Assembly: GCF_900083545.1 (NCBI RefSeq)
Contig: NZ_LT559262.1
Span: forward strand, 1,154,397 to 1,218,396
Direction of reading: 5' to 3'
DNA length: 64,000 nucleotides
From: Alistipes provencensis
GTDB lineage: Bacteria; Bacteroidota; Bacteroidia; Bacteroidales; Rikenellaceae
The notes beneath the pieces are model-generated. The model worked only from the letters and a program-made list of their open reading frames with translations, was not told where the DNA came from and made no database searches. Below, piece by piece: positions 41,953 through 50,895 of the stretch. Numbering within the stretch: the first letter of the stretch is position 1; the number at the start of each line of letters is the position of its first letter. The translations under genes and the position numbers were made by a program.

Positions 41953-44049
41953 TTACTCGAACTGCAATTCGTCCAACAGCCATCCGGCACCGGCGAACTT
42001 GTCGATGACGAACAGTACATAACGTACATCGACCGCAATCGTTCGCTGCAATTCGGGTTCGAAAGCCACGTCGCCCGACATCGCCTCCCAGTTGCCGTCA
42101 AAGGCCAGACCGATGAGCGATCCCTTGCCATTGAGCACCGGCGATCCCGAGTTGCCGCCCGTGATGTCGCAGTCGGCGAGGAAGCAGGTCGGAAGCTCTC
42201 CCGCGGCATTGGCATAACGGCCGAAATCCTTGGCGGCATAGAGTTCCTTGAGCTTCGCAGGCACGGTGAATTCGGTCGGATTGTCAGGATTCTCCTTCTC
42301 CATCACGCCCTTGAGCGTCGTATAATAGTTGTAACGGATACCGTCCGCCGGATCGTAGGGCAGTACGCGGCCATAGGTCAGACGAATCGTGAAATTGGCA
42401 TCCGAAGCCCACGCTTTCTTGGGCTGCATGCGCATCAGGCCCGCGATATAAAGGCGGTGACCATCGGCATATTTCTGCTGCCCGTCGCGCTGAACCTCGC
42501 TCAATGCACGCATTTTTTTGGCAACGGACCTGCTGAGCAGCACGGCCGGATCTTTCGCGAAATCCTTGCCGGATGCAGCGGCAGCCAACGCCTGCGTTTC
42601 GTCAGCAAGCACCGAATTGTCGTAGAGGTAATCCACATAAGCATCCGTGCTGCCTCCGAACTCCTTGTCGATCACCTCGGCGAACACCGACGGCAGTTCC
42701 TTGCAGTTCTCCTTGACGATCTGGAACATGCGCTTGGCGACACGACGGTCCGTCGGCATGTTGTAATCCTTATAGAAACCCTTCAGCGCATTCTCCAGCT
42801 CTTCCCCCTTCAGCGAAAGCGCGTAACGCGCCGGAGTGAGGATTTCCACGGCCCGCAGGAACGCCTCCTGCAAATACTGCCGCGACGCGAAAGCAGGAAG
42901 GTTCTCCTCCACCGATTCGCGGATCTTGTCCAACGCATCCACATACCCTTCGGTCGGCAGCGTGTTCTTGGCCGCCCACGCCCGGAACGCGGCCTCCTGC
43001 TCCTGTTTGCGGCCCTTTACGTCCAAGCGTTTGATGCCGCGCGACATGCCGATCGAATTCTTCCAGTAGTTCGACGACTGGGCGTATTTCGACGCATACT
43101 GAATGCGGACCTTGTCGCTGGCGGCCATATCCTCCTTGAGGATCGCCTGCCGCTCGCCGCGGATAAAGATGCGCTGGGGATTCTCCACCTCCAGCATCCG
43201 GTCGATCTCGTAGGAGGTCATGTAACGCTGCGTCGAACCCGGGAAACCCATGATCATCGCGAAGTCGGCTTCGTCGTAGCCGTTCAGGGATACCTTCAGA
43301 AATTTTTCGGCCTTGTAAGGGCGGTTTTCGGGCGCATAGTCGGCCGGCTTATTATCGGGTCCGGCATAGACCCGAAAGACCGAGAAATCGCCCGTATGAC
43401 GCGGCCACATCCAATTGTCGGTGTCACCGCCGAACTTGCCGATCGATGTCGGGGGCGTGCCGACCAGACGCACATCCGAAAAGACCTCGATCACGAAGGC
43501 GAAGAACTGGTTGCCCCCGAAGAAGGGTTTCACCGAAATTTCCATGCCGGGATTCTCCGTTTCGAAGCGGCTCGTCACGGCCTCCACATGTTCTGCAACC
43601 AAACGCGAACGCTCCTCGCCGCCCGCGATGTCGGGCACGGCGCCCAATACGTCGGACGTAACGTCGACGATCTTGCGGATGAAGCGCACCTTGAGCCCCG
43701 GAGCGGGAATCTCCTCGGCGCGCGACATGGCCCAGAAGCCGTTTTTCAGGTAGTCGTGCTCCACCGACGACAGAGCCTGAATCGACCCGTAGCCGCAATG
43801 GTGGTTGGTGAACAGCAATCCTTCGGGCGAGACGATCTCCCCCGTGCAGCCGCCGCCGAAGATGACGATGGCATCCTTCAACGACGAGTTGTTCATGCTG
43901 TAAATCTCCTCGGCCGAGAGTTTGCAGCCGCGGGCCTTCATGTCCTTGGCGTTCATCTTCTGGAGGTAGGGCAGCATCCACATACCCTCGTCCGCTGCGG
44001 CCGAAAAGGTGACGCACGCGGCAGCGAGCAGTAAAAAGAGTTTTTTCAT
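41953..44049 (-). CDS. S46 family dipeptidyl-peptidase, DPP7-like
   Basis: 698 residues with a signal peptide (MKKLFLLLAAACVTFSAAA), so periplasmic. The family N-terminus DEGMWMLPYLQ is followed by the catalytic His in LFTNHHCGYG, the Asp region DTDNWMWPRHTGDFSVFRVY and the nucleophile Ser634 in GGNSGSPV. The S1-pocket position 18 residues after the Ser is Gly652 (FDGNWE). DPP11 has Arg there and cuts after Asp/Glu; Gly is typical of DPP7, which prefers hydrophobic P1 residues. Such enzymes feed asaccharolytic peptide use. It probably releases dipeptides from the N-termini of imported oligopeptides. Confidence 0.93.
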   Translation of the reverse strand: MKKLFLLLAAACVTFSAAADEGMWMLPYLQKMNAKDMKARGCKLSAEEIYSMNNSSLKDAIVIFGGGCTGEIVSPEGLLFTNHHCGYGSIQALSSVEHDYLKNGFWAMSRAEEIPAPGLKVRFIRKIVDVTSDVLGAVPDIAGGEERSRLVAEHVEAVTSRFETENPGMEISVKPFFGGNQFFAFVIEVFSDVRLVGTPPTSIGKFGGDTDNWMWPRHTGDFSVFRVYAGPDNKPADYAPENRPYKAEKFLKVSLNGYDEADFAMIMGFPGSTQRYMTSYEIDRMLEVENPQRIFIRGERQAILKEDMAASDKVRIQYASKYAQSSNYWKNSIGMSRGIKRLDVKGRKQEQEAAFRAWAAKNTLPTEGYVDALDKIRESVEENLPAFASRQYLQEAFLRAVEILTPARYALSLKGEELENALKGFYKDYNMPTDRRVAKRMFQIVKENCKELPSVFAEVIDKEFGGSTDAYVDYLYDNSVLADETQALAAAASGKDFAKDPAVLLSRSVAKKMRALSEVQRDGQQKYADGHRLYIAGLMRMQPKKAWASDANFTIRLTYGRVLPYDPADGIRYNYYTTLKGVMEKENPDNPTEFTVPAKLKELYAAKDFGRYANAAGELPTCFLADCDITGGNSGSPVLNGKGSLIGLAFDGNWEAMSGDVAFEPELQRTIAVDVRYVLFVIDKFAGAGWLLDELQFE

Positions 44050-44143
44050 GTTTTCTTGTTATTTTTTATTTTCAACTATAATTTATATCATTTTGTTTTT
44101 TCTATAAAAAAGAAAAAATTAAAATCCAAAAAGAAGGAAAAAT

Positions 44144-45085
44144 CTATTTGATCGCAATCATATTCCGGATCGAACGTTCGGCGCTGCGGCGCACCTCCTC
44201 ATCGAGCACGATCTCGGGCGACTCGTTTTCAAGACACGCACAGATGTTCTCCAGCGTCACCATCTTCATATAGCGGCAGTTATTGCAGGCACAGGTCTCG
44301 TCGTCGGGAGGCGCCGGGATGAAAGTCTTGCCGGGATAGCGTTTCTTCATCTCGGCCAGAATGCCCGATTCGGTCACGACGATAAACGCCTGTGCATCGC
44401 TCTGCCCGCAGTACTCCAGAATCCCCGCCGTGGAACCCACATAATCGGCCGCCTCCAAAATATAGGCGCGGCATTCGGGATGCGCCACGACCTTGGCTTC
44501 GGGATGCTCCCGTTTGAGTTTCAGGAGTTTTTCGAGCGAAAACTCCTCATGGACATGGCAGGCGCCGTTCCAGAGCACCATGTTCTGCCGTCCGGTGAGC
44601 TTCTGGATATAGGCGCCCAGATTGCGGTCCGGGGCGAAGATCACGGGCTGGTCGGCGGGGATCGACTCCACGACCTTCAGGGCGTTGGACGAGGTGCAGC
44701 AGATATCCGTCAGGGCCTTGACGCCGACCGTCGTATTGACATAGGAGACCACCGTGTGGCCGGGGTGCTGTGCCTTGAAGACCGCGAACTCCGCGGCATC
44801 GCACGACTCGGCCAGCGAGCATCCCGCCTCTGGGCAGGGAATGAGCACCTTTTTTTCGGGGCAGAGGACCTTGGCGGTCTCGGCCATGAAGTGCACTCCG
44901 GCGAAGAGTATGATATCGGCATCGACCGACTGCGCCCTCACCGACAGGGCGAGCGAGTCGCCCAGAAAATCGGCGACGGCCTGCACTTCGGGCGTCGTAT
45001 AGTAGTGCGCAAGGATCACGGCGTTCTTTTTCCGTTTGAGCTCCCCGATGCGGCGGCTGAGTTCGGCTGAGTTATCGACGTTCAT
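44144..45085 (-). CDS. nadA: Quinolinate synthase NadA
   Basis: 313-residue [4Fe-4S] enzyme that condenses iminoaspartate with dihydroxyacetone phosphate to quinolinate, an early step of NAD synthesis. Conserved blocks: ILAHYYTTPEVQAVADFLGDSLALS, GVHFMAETAKVLCPEKKVLIPCPEAGCSLAESC, YVNTTVGVKALTDICCTSSNA, WNGACHVHEEF, VVAHPECR, GSTAGILEYC and the C-terminal CNNCRYMKM. The Cys cluster ligands are present. NadB and NadC are not adjacent. The ATG is at 45085, at the edge of an AT-rich gap. Confidence 0.96.
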   Translation of the reverse strand: MNVDNSAELSRRIGELKRKKNAVILAHYYTTPEVQAVADFLGDSLALSVRAQSVDADIILFAGVHFMAETAKVLCPEKKVLIPCPEAGCSLAESCDAAEFAVFKAQHPGHTVVSYVNTTVGVKALTDICCTSSNALKVVESIPADQPVIFAPDRNLGAYIQKLTGRQNMVLWNGACHVHEEFSLEKLLKLKREHPEAKVVAHPECRAYILEAADYVGSTAGILEYCGQSDAQAFIVVTESGILAEMKKRYPGKTFIPAPPDDETCACNNCRYMKMVTLENICACLENESPEIVLDEEVRRSAERSIRNMIAIK

Positions 45086-45473
45086 TTTTTATTTTTATTT
45101 TTTTAATTAATTTAAATAATAAAGAAGAATAGATATAATAGCTGTTGATACTGTTGACAACTTCGGCTGTTATTTTCCTATCAACACTTTCCCTTTTTTC
45201 TTTTTCTTATTTTAATTTATAATCTATTAAAAATCAAAATAATAGAAAATGAATCAACAGTTGTTCAAAACGGTTATCGACATGCTGACACGAATTTGTT
45301 CTCAACATTGCGTGCCGTTTTCCCGGCTTGGGGCAGTGCCATAACTTTTGAAAAGAAAATTTGGTTTCGGGGAAAAGCCGTATATAGCCGCATCGTTTCT
45401 CAAAAAGCAAATTTTCGGGCCTCTACTTTTCACCATTTTTCCAACGGTTATCGACAGGTTGTTGGGGGAGTTA
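45086..45473. other. AT-rich gap with DnaA-box-like 9-mers, candidate oriC
   Basis: 388 bp without a gene. The first 165 bp (45086-45250) are very AT-rich, like an unwinding element. Around and after it are near-matches to the DnaA box TTATCCACA: TTATCGACA at 45274 and 45448 (both inside the 14-nt repeat AACGGTTATCGACA), CTATCAACA at 45178, TTATCAACC at 45471, and on the other strand GTATCAACA (45143-45151) and TTGTCAACA (45152-45160). The three parS-like sites lie 6-7 kb away. No exact consensus box is present, so this is a candidate only. Confidence 0.45.
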
Positions 45474-46526
45474 TCAACCGTTTTTCATCACTTTTGAAAC
45501 CACCTTTTCGGCGATCGCCCGGTAGTTCTCCTCCACGCGGGAATCGATCCCGGCAGCAGGACGACCCTCCTCTCCGCCTTCCATAATCGACTGTACGATC
45601 GGTATTTCGCCTAAGAAATCCACGCCGCTCTGCTCGGCGAAAGCCCGGGCTCCGCCGTGTCCGAAGATGTAGTAGCGGTTTTCCGGGAGTTCGGCGGGGG
45701 TGAACCACGCCATGTTCTCGATGATACCCGCCACGGGAATGTTGACATTTTCATTGCGGAACATCTCCACACCGCGCACGACGTCGGCCACGGCGATCTG
45801 CTGGGGAGTCGAGACGATCACCGCGGCGTCGATCTTCAACTCGCCGATAATCGAAAGATGCACGTCGCCCGTGCCGGGAGGCAGGTCCGCCAGCAGAAAG
45901 TCGAGCGTTCCCCACCGGGTCTGGTGGATCATCTGCTTCAGGGCGCTGACGGCCATGGCCCCGCGCCACAGCAGGGCATCGGTGGGTTTGATGAAGAAGC
46001 CTATCGACATCAGCCGGATGTCCATCGACTCGGCCGGGACGATGTGGTCCACGCCCTCCTCGGCAATGGCTTCGGGGACATACCCTTCCACGCCGAACAT
46101 CTTGGGCTGCGAAGGTCCGTAAATGTCGGCATCGAGGATTCCCACGCGGAATCCCATATTCCGCAGAGCGACGGCCAGATTGGCCGTGACGGTGGACTTG
46201 CCTACCCCACCCTTGCCCGAGGCCACGGCGATCACCTTGGCGATGCCGCCCGTGGTGGTCTGCAGCTTGGGTTCGGGACGCGGCGCGGCTCCGCCCTCCT
46301 TGATGACGACCAGCACTTCGGCGTTCGGAAACGCCTCGCGCAAAAGGGCTTCGGCTTGGTTCTTGATCTTCACCGCGAACGGATCGCGGGCCTTGGCGAA
46401 GCGCAGCACGACAGTGACTTTCCCGTTTGCGGCCGCCGTATGTTCGATGAATCCGCTCGTGACGATGTCCTGCCCCGTTTCGGGATGGACGACCGACGCG
46501 AGCAGGTGTTTGATCTTTTCTTCCAT
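45474..46526 (-). CDS. mrp: Mrp/NBP35-family iron-sulfur carrier ATPase
   Basis: 350 residues. An N-terminal MIP18/DUF59 domain (about 1-75) precedes a deviant-Walker P-loop ATPase: SGKGGVGKSTVTANLAVAL, LDADIYGPSQPKMFG, DFLLADLPPGTGDVHLS and the late ENMAWFTPAELPENRYYIFGHGG. Proteins of this class (ApbC/Mrp) carry or transfer Fe-S clusters to apo-enzymes. NadA, a [4Fe-4S] enzyme, is its neighbour across the AT-rich gap. It has a well-formed promoter of its own. Confidence 0.93.
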   Translation of the reverse strand: MEEKIKHLLASVVHPETGQDIVTSGFIEHTAAANGKVTVVLRFAKARDPFAVKIKNQAEALLREAFPNAEVLVVIKEGGAAPRPEPKLQTTTGGIAKVIAVASGKGGVGKSTVTANLAVALRNMGFRVGILDADIYGPSQPKMFGVEGYVPEAIAEEGVDHIVPAESMDIRLMSIGFFIKPTDALLWRGAMAVSALKQMIHQTRWGTLDFLLADLPPGTGDVHLSIIGELKIDAAVIVSTPQQIAVADVVRGVEMFRNENVNIPVAGIIENMAWFTPAELPENRYYIFGHGGARAFAEQSGVDFLGEIPIVQSIMEGGEEGRPAAGIDSRVEENYRAIAEKVVSKVMKNG

Positions 46527-46551
46527 GGAATAAGAACGCTTTATATAAATA

Positions 46552-46582
46552 CAAAGGTATAAAAAAGGCGGATGGTTTCAAA
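46552..46582 (-). promoter_or_regulatory. Promoter of mrp
   Basis: Minus strand: TTTG (46579-46582), 19-nt spacer, TACCTTTG (46552-46559), about 25 nt before the ATG. A consensus Bacteroidota promoter. Confidence 0.8.
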
Positions 46583-46686
46583 ACCGGATTGTCTGCGGTT
46601 CGGCAAACCTTCCGACCGATAAAAGTGTCGTTACGACACGAAAGATAACGCATATTTTGGATAATAAATATAGCAGGTCGCTCTTT

Positions 46687-46705
46687 TTTATCGAAAAACG
46701 ATAAA
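46687..46705. promoter_or_regulatory. Palindrome upstream of the sppA promoter
   Basis: TTTATCGAAAAACGATAAA: 7-bp arms around AAAAA. It is the exact reverse complement of the core of the palindrome at 23753-23777, and both lie 5 nt before a -33 TTTG. Confidence 0.65.
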
Positions 46706-46710
46706 TTTTA

Positions 46711-46740
46711 TTTGTTTTTCGTAAAATATCGCTATCTTTG
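46711..46740 (+). promoter_or_regulatory. Promoter of sppA
   Basis: TTTG (46711-46714), 18-nt spacer, TATCTTTG (46733-46740), about 41 nt before the ATG. Confidence 0.8.
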
Positions 46741-46781
46741 TATCGAAGAAAAATGGAATACAAACAAAAAAATAACGAATT

Positions 46782-48548
46782 ATGAACTTTGTAAAGACTT
46801 TTCTGGCCGGGCTCCTTGCGGTTGTCGTGGGGACGTTTCTGGTGTTTTTCCTCTGGATCTTCATTCTGTTGGGCATCGCCGGGTCGATGGACAAGAGCGT
46901 TGCCGTGCATCCCGAGTCGATCCTGAAGATCGACTTTTCGGAGGTGTTGACCGACGCCCCCTCGTCCGATCCGCTGGCCGGCATCGACCTGATGACGCTC
47001 CAGACCACGCGGCAGTTGTCGCTGTTCAAAGCCCTCCGGGCCATCGAGGCCGCCGGGGCCGATGACCGTATCAAGGGCATCTACCTGCGCATGAACGGCG
47101 AAGGCGGTGTCACGGGATCGGCGTTGCTGGAGGAGCTGCGCGAAGCGCTGCTCGAGTTCAAGCAGAGCGGCAAGTTCATCATCGCCTACAACGAAACCTA
47201 CTCTCAGGGACAGTATTACCTCGCTTCGGTCGCCGACAAGATCTACCTGCAGCCCGAGGGCGGCATGGACTGGTCGGGGCTCGCTTCGAACGTGATGTTC
47301 TACAAGGGATTGCTGGATAAGCTCGACCTCCGGGCCGAGGTGTTCCGCCCCACCGCCTGCAAATACAAAAGCGCCGTCGAGCCCTTTATCCTCGACAAAA
47401 TGTCGTCCGCAAACCGCGAACAGATGCAGGCGCTGGTGAACTCGATGTGGGGAACCATTTCGGGTGCCGTCTGCGAGTCCCGCGGCATCGATTCGGTGAA
47501 GATGCGGCGCATTACCGACAACCTGCAGGTGACGCTTCCCGAGGAAGCCCTCGAGTATGGATTCGTCGACAGTCTGGTCTACGAGGACCAGATGGAGGAT
47601 GTCTTCGCCGAACTCGGGGTTTCCGACGACTATGCCTTCATTACGCTGGGCGATTACGCTTCGCAGGTCGGCGCCGATCTGAAAAATATTTCCGCCGACC
47701 AAGTGGCCATCGTCTATGCCGACGGCCAGATCGTCGACGGCGAGGGCTACGGCAAGGAGATTTACGGCAACACGCTGGCCGCGAAGATCGCCGGTGTGCG
47801 CGAAGACGAGAAGGTCAAGGCCGTGGTGCTGCGCGTCAACTCCCCCGGCGGCAGTGCACTAGCTTCGGACGTCATTTGGCGGGAGGTCGAACTGCTCCGG
47901 GCCGAGAAACCCGTTATCGTATCGATGGGCTCCTATGCCGCCAGCGGCGGTTACTACATCTCCTGCCCGGCGGACGTGATCGTGGCCGACAAACTGACCC
48001 TCACGGGCTCCATCGGGGTCTTCGGCATGATCCTCGATACCCGCGAGGCGCTGAAGAACAAGCTCGGCATTACGATCGACGGAGTGAAGAGCAACGCCTC
48101 GTCGAGCTTCCTCGCCACGGAACCCCTCACCCCCATCCAGCGGTCGATGATCATGCGCGGCGTGGACAAGGTCTACACCACCTTTACGAACGACGTGGCC
48201 GAGGGCCGCAACCTGCCCATCGAGAAGGTCCTCGACATCGCCGGCGGACGGGTCTGGTCGGGCGTGGATGCACTGGGCATCGGTCTGATCGACACCTACG
48301 GCGGCCTGAAGACGGCCATTGCGCTGGCGGTGGACAAGGCCGGTCTGGGCGACAACTACCGTGTGACGGAGGTGACCGAAACCCCTTCGGGCTTCGCGGC
48401 CTTCATCGCTTCGCTCAACGTGAGCGTCCGCGAGGCCTTCACCCGCTCGGAGCTGGGGCTGATGATGAAAGAGTACAACACCGTCCGCGAAGCCTTCCGC
48501 CAGCAGGGTGTGCTGATGTACTCGCCCTACAAGATCGAGATGCGGTAG
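46782..48548 (+). CDS. sppA: Signal peptide peptidase SppA, 67K type
   Basis: 588-residue inner-membrane serine protease that digests cleaved signal peptides. One N-terminal membrane helix (about 8-34), then two tandem S49 domains. The catalytic Lys lies in the N-terminal domain (ACKYKSAVEPF) and the Ser nucleophile in the C-terminal one (VSMGSYAASGGYYISCPAD), as in E. coli SppA. The length is that of the double-domain type. Its promoter shares a palindromic site with the ABC exporter at 23.8 kb, so both may answer to one envelope-related regulator. Confidence 0.93.
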   Translation: MNFVKTFLAGLLAVVVGTFLVFFLWIFILLGIAGSMDKSVAVHPESILKIDFSEVLTDAPSSDPLAGIDLMTLQTTRQLSLFKALRAIEAAGADDRIKGIYLRMNGEGGVTGSALLEELREALLEFKQSGKFIIAYNETYSQGQYYLASVADKIYLQPEGGMDWSGLASNVMFYKGLLDKLDLRAEVFRPTACKYKSAVEPFILDKMSSANREQMQALVNSMWGTISGAVCESRGIDSVKMRRITDNLQVTLPEEALEYGFVDSLVYEDQMEDVFAELGVSDDYAFITLGDYASQVGADLKNISADQVAIVYADGQIVDGEGYGKEIYGNTLAAKIAGVREDEKVKAVVLRVNSPGGSALASDVIWREVELLRAEKPVIVSMGSYAASGGYYISCPADVIVADKLTLTGSIGVFGMILDTREALKNKLGITIDGVKSNASSSFLATEPLTPIQRSMIMRGVDKVYTTFTNDVAEGRNLPIEKVLDIAGGRVWSGVDALGIGLIDTYGGLKTAIALAVDKAGLGDNYRVTEVTETPSGFAAFIASLNVSVREAFTRSELGLMMKEYNTVREAFRQQGVLMYSPYKIEMR

Positions 48549-48566
48549 ACTGTAGACGTTCCAACG

Positions 48567-48602
48567 AAAAGGGGCTCTCTTGTCAAAAGAGAGCCCTTTT
48601 TC
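48567..48602. terminator. Terminator between sppA and the sulfatase locus
   Basis: AAAGGGGCTCTCTT pairs with AAGAGAGCCCTTT with one bulged G; T5 follows on the plus strand and A-rich sequence precedes it. It probably ends both the sppA transcript and the long minus-strand locus. Confidence 0.8.
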
Positions 48603-48629
48603 TGTGCTATACCTTTTCGATCTCATTTG

Positions 48630-50036
48630 TCAGAACGGGTTATTGGGTTCAGCAAAGTCGTAGAACGTACCGTAATCGCCCCGCCGCGGAGCACCGGGCA
48701 TGTCGGGACGAAAATCGGGACATTCTTCGACCCGTGCTTTCAGCTTATGGTAGATTGCCTTCACCTCGTCGCTGCACACTGCAATATCAATCGGATGCTC
48801 TTCCATAAAGTCCTCTTTGGTATTGTAGAAGCGACCGTCCCAATAGTATTTGTATTCGGCGGTACGGGCAGCCCGCGAAGCATACGGCGCCGGCGCTGTC
48901 GGCCAAAGCGGATTGTAGTGCATCAGCGAAATCTCTTTCTCCAAGGGTTTCTGTCCCGCGATCTCGGGATAGAGGCTCACGCCGTCGAGTTTCCACTCCG
49001 CGGGAACCCCGATCCGCATGGCGTCGGCAAACGTGGGGAAGAAATCCGTAAAGTCGGCCAGCCGTTCGCTCGCGCGCGGCGCGATGCGGTCGCCCCAGCA
49101 GACGATCAGCGGAACCGAAGTTCCCACGCCCCGCGGATCGCCTTTACCGCCGCGGCGCAGCGTTCCGTCGGCCATCTGTGAAACGATACGCGTCGAGGTG
49201 CCGTTATCCGACGTGAAGATAAAGATCGTATTGTCCCACTGCCCGTTCTCCTTGAGCCGCTGCACCATGCGTCCGACCTTCTTGTCCAGATAGGCTACCA
49301 TGTCGCGGAAATTGGAGGTGTCCTTCCCGAAGCGCCCGAGGAAATCCAGATCCCAGCTCTCAGAATCGGGGGTCGGCGTATGGGGCGTATGCACGAGGGG
49401 CGTGGAATAATAGAGTAAGAAAGGTTTTTCGGATTCTTTCTGCCGGTCGAGGAACTCGAATGCCGCACCTTCGAACCCGTCGGGGCCGTAGGTCGAATAT
49501 TCGTAATGACCGTGGTTGTCCATCATGCAGTTGGCGTAACGGTCGGTGCCGGTCGGACCGTTGAACTCCTTGTACACTTCGAGCTGGAAAAGGCACCACT
49601 CGTCCCATCCCAGACGCGTGGGCATCTCGCGGTCACGACCGAGCTGCCACTTGCCGAACATACCGGTCGTATAGCCGGCCTGCCGGGCCAGTTGGGCGAA
49701 GGTGGGTTCATCGTCGTTCATATAGCCGAAGCAGACGTAGTTGCGGTCGTTGTACTGACCGGTCATCAGTTGCACGCGCGAGGGAGAGCTCAGCGGCTGG
49801 GCGTGCATATTGCGGAAGAAAAGGCCGTTGCGGGCCAGCGAATCGATCGTGTGCGTGTCGTAGGAGACGCCGCCCATGCAGCCGAAACATTCGGCGCCGA
49901 TGTCGTCAGCCAGAAAAAGCACGATGTTGGGACGTTCGGAAGATTCAATCCCCGGATGCTGCTCGCCGCAGCCGACGGCCGCAAGCGATAACGCCGATAG
50001 ACCGGTTAAACGAAGTGTGGCATTAGTAGTCGTCAT
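48630..50036 (-). CDS. Serine-type sulfatase (lipoprotein)
   Basis: 468 residues from the ATG at 50036 (MTTTNATLRL). The start gives a signal with lipobox-like AVGC. The metal-binding NIVLFLADDIGAE and the sulfatase signature SSPSR (PLSSPSRVQLMTG) mark the S1 family. The nucleophile is Ser, so it needs an anaerobic sulfatase-maturating enzyme to make formylglycine. It removes sulfate esters from a glycan; the target sugar cannot be told. A longer start at 50072 runs into the upstream esterase gene and is rejected. Last gene of the locus, before a terminator. Confidence 0.9.
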   Translation of the reverse strand: MTTTNATLRLTGLSALSLAAVGCGEQHPGIESSERPNIVLFLADDIGAECFGCMGGVSYDTHTIDSLARNGLFFRNMHAQPLSSPSRVQLMTGQYNDRNYVCFGYMNDDEPTFAQLARQAGYTTGMFGKWQLGRDREMPTRLGWDEWCLFQLEVYKEFNGPTGTDRYANCMMDNHGHYEYSTYGPDGFEGAAFEFLDRQKESEKPFLLYYSTPLVHTPHTPTPDSESWDLDFLGRFGKDTSNFRDMVAYLDKKVGRMVQRLKENGQWDNTIFIFTSDNGTSTRIVSQMADGTLRRGGKGDPRGVGTSVPLIVCWGDRIAPRASERLADFTDFFPTFADAMRIGVPAEWKLDGVSLYPEIAGQKPLEKEISLMHYNPLWPTAPAPYASRAARTAEYKYYWDGRFYNTKEDFMEEHPIDIAVCSDEVKAIYHKLKARVEECPDFRPDMPGAPRRGDYGTFYDFAEPNNPF

Positions 50037-50055
50037 ATTCTTATGTTGAATGTCG

Positions 50056-50871
50056 TTATTTTTTGAAATCACGGATGTAACGGATCGTGAGATAATGTCC
50101 TGCCTGAGGCATATTGCCGTGTTTGAAACCGTCGAACTCCCGGAGTTGTACGTTCGGATGCTTTGTAACCTGCATCATACGCCAAAAATAAGCAATTTCT
50201 TCATACCGTCCCTTTAATTCCAGTTCACGATCTCCCGAAAGCAGCAGGATCGGCGGACAGTCCGCTCGGACATGATTCAGGGGTGCCATATCGTCTACTA
50301 TGACCTGCGTTTTGGGAATCCCCAGTTCTTTGCGGCGTGCGAAATGGGTAACCACCTGTCCGCTATAGGGAATCAATGCTGCGAAAGCCGTATCCGGATC
50401 GATTCCGTAAGGGGCCATCCAACGTTTGTCGAGCCCGATCATCAAGGTAAGATAACCCCCGGCGGAATGGCCTGCAATGAAGATCTGAGAGGGGTCTCCA
50501 CCGTAAGAGGCAATATGTTTGATAGTCCATGCCGCCGCCGCTGAGGCGTCATCCAAGCAATCGGCTACTTTTACATGCGGCGTCAGGCGATAATCCACCC
50601 CGACAACGGCGAATCCCTTGTCACGCAAAGTATTCGGAATATCGCGTTTGCCGCCAGTAAGGCTGCCGCCGTGAAACCAAACTATGGTCGGAAAGCCTTT
50701 CTTGTCGATCGGATAGTAGAGATCGAGCCTACATAGCGAATCGATATAGGCATCGCCTGCCGCATCCCGGTAGGCGATATTTTCGACCGTTCTGTATGAT
50801 GCCGTTTCCTGGGCAGGGATTTCCGGTCCATACAGGACCAGCGCAAAAAAGAGCAGTATGGTTCTTTTCAT
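50056..50871 (-). CDS. Secreted alpha/beta-hydrolase, probable carbohydrate esterase
   Basis: 271 residues with a signal peptide (MKRTILLFFALVLYGPEIPA). The alpha/beta-hydrolase core has the oxyanion HGG (FHGGSLTGG), nucleophile GHSAGG, acid GDRELE and His in FDGFKHGNM. This is the pattern of BD-FAE-type feruloyl/acetyl esterases and of steryl-type hydrolases. Between two sulfatases in a SusCD locus, de-acylation of a glycan is the likely job. Confidence 0.82.
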   Translation of the reverse strand: MKRTILLFFALVLYGPEIPAQETASYRTVENIAYRDAAGDAYIDSLCRLDLYYPIDKKGFPTIVWFHGGSLTGGKRDIPNTLRDKGFAVVGVDYRLTPHVKVADCLDDASAAAAWTIKHIASYGGDPSQIFIAGHSAGGYLTLMIGLDKRWMAPYGIDPDTAFAALIPYSGQVVTHFARRKELGIPKTQVIVDDMAPLNHVRADCPPILLLSGDRELELKGRYEEIAYFWRMMQVTKHPNVQLREFDGFKHGNMPQAGHYLTIRYIRDFKK

Positions 50872-50895
50872 GATTATAATAGAATAAGATATGGA

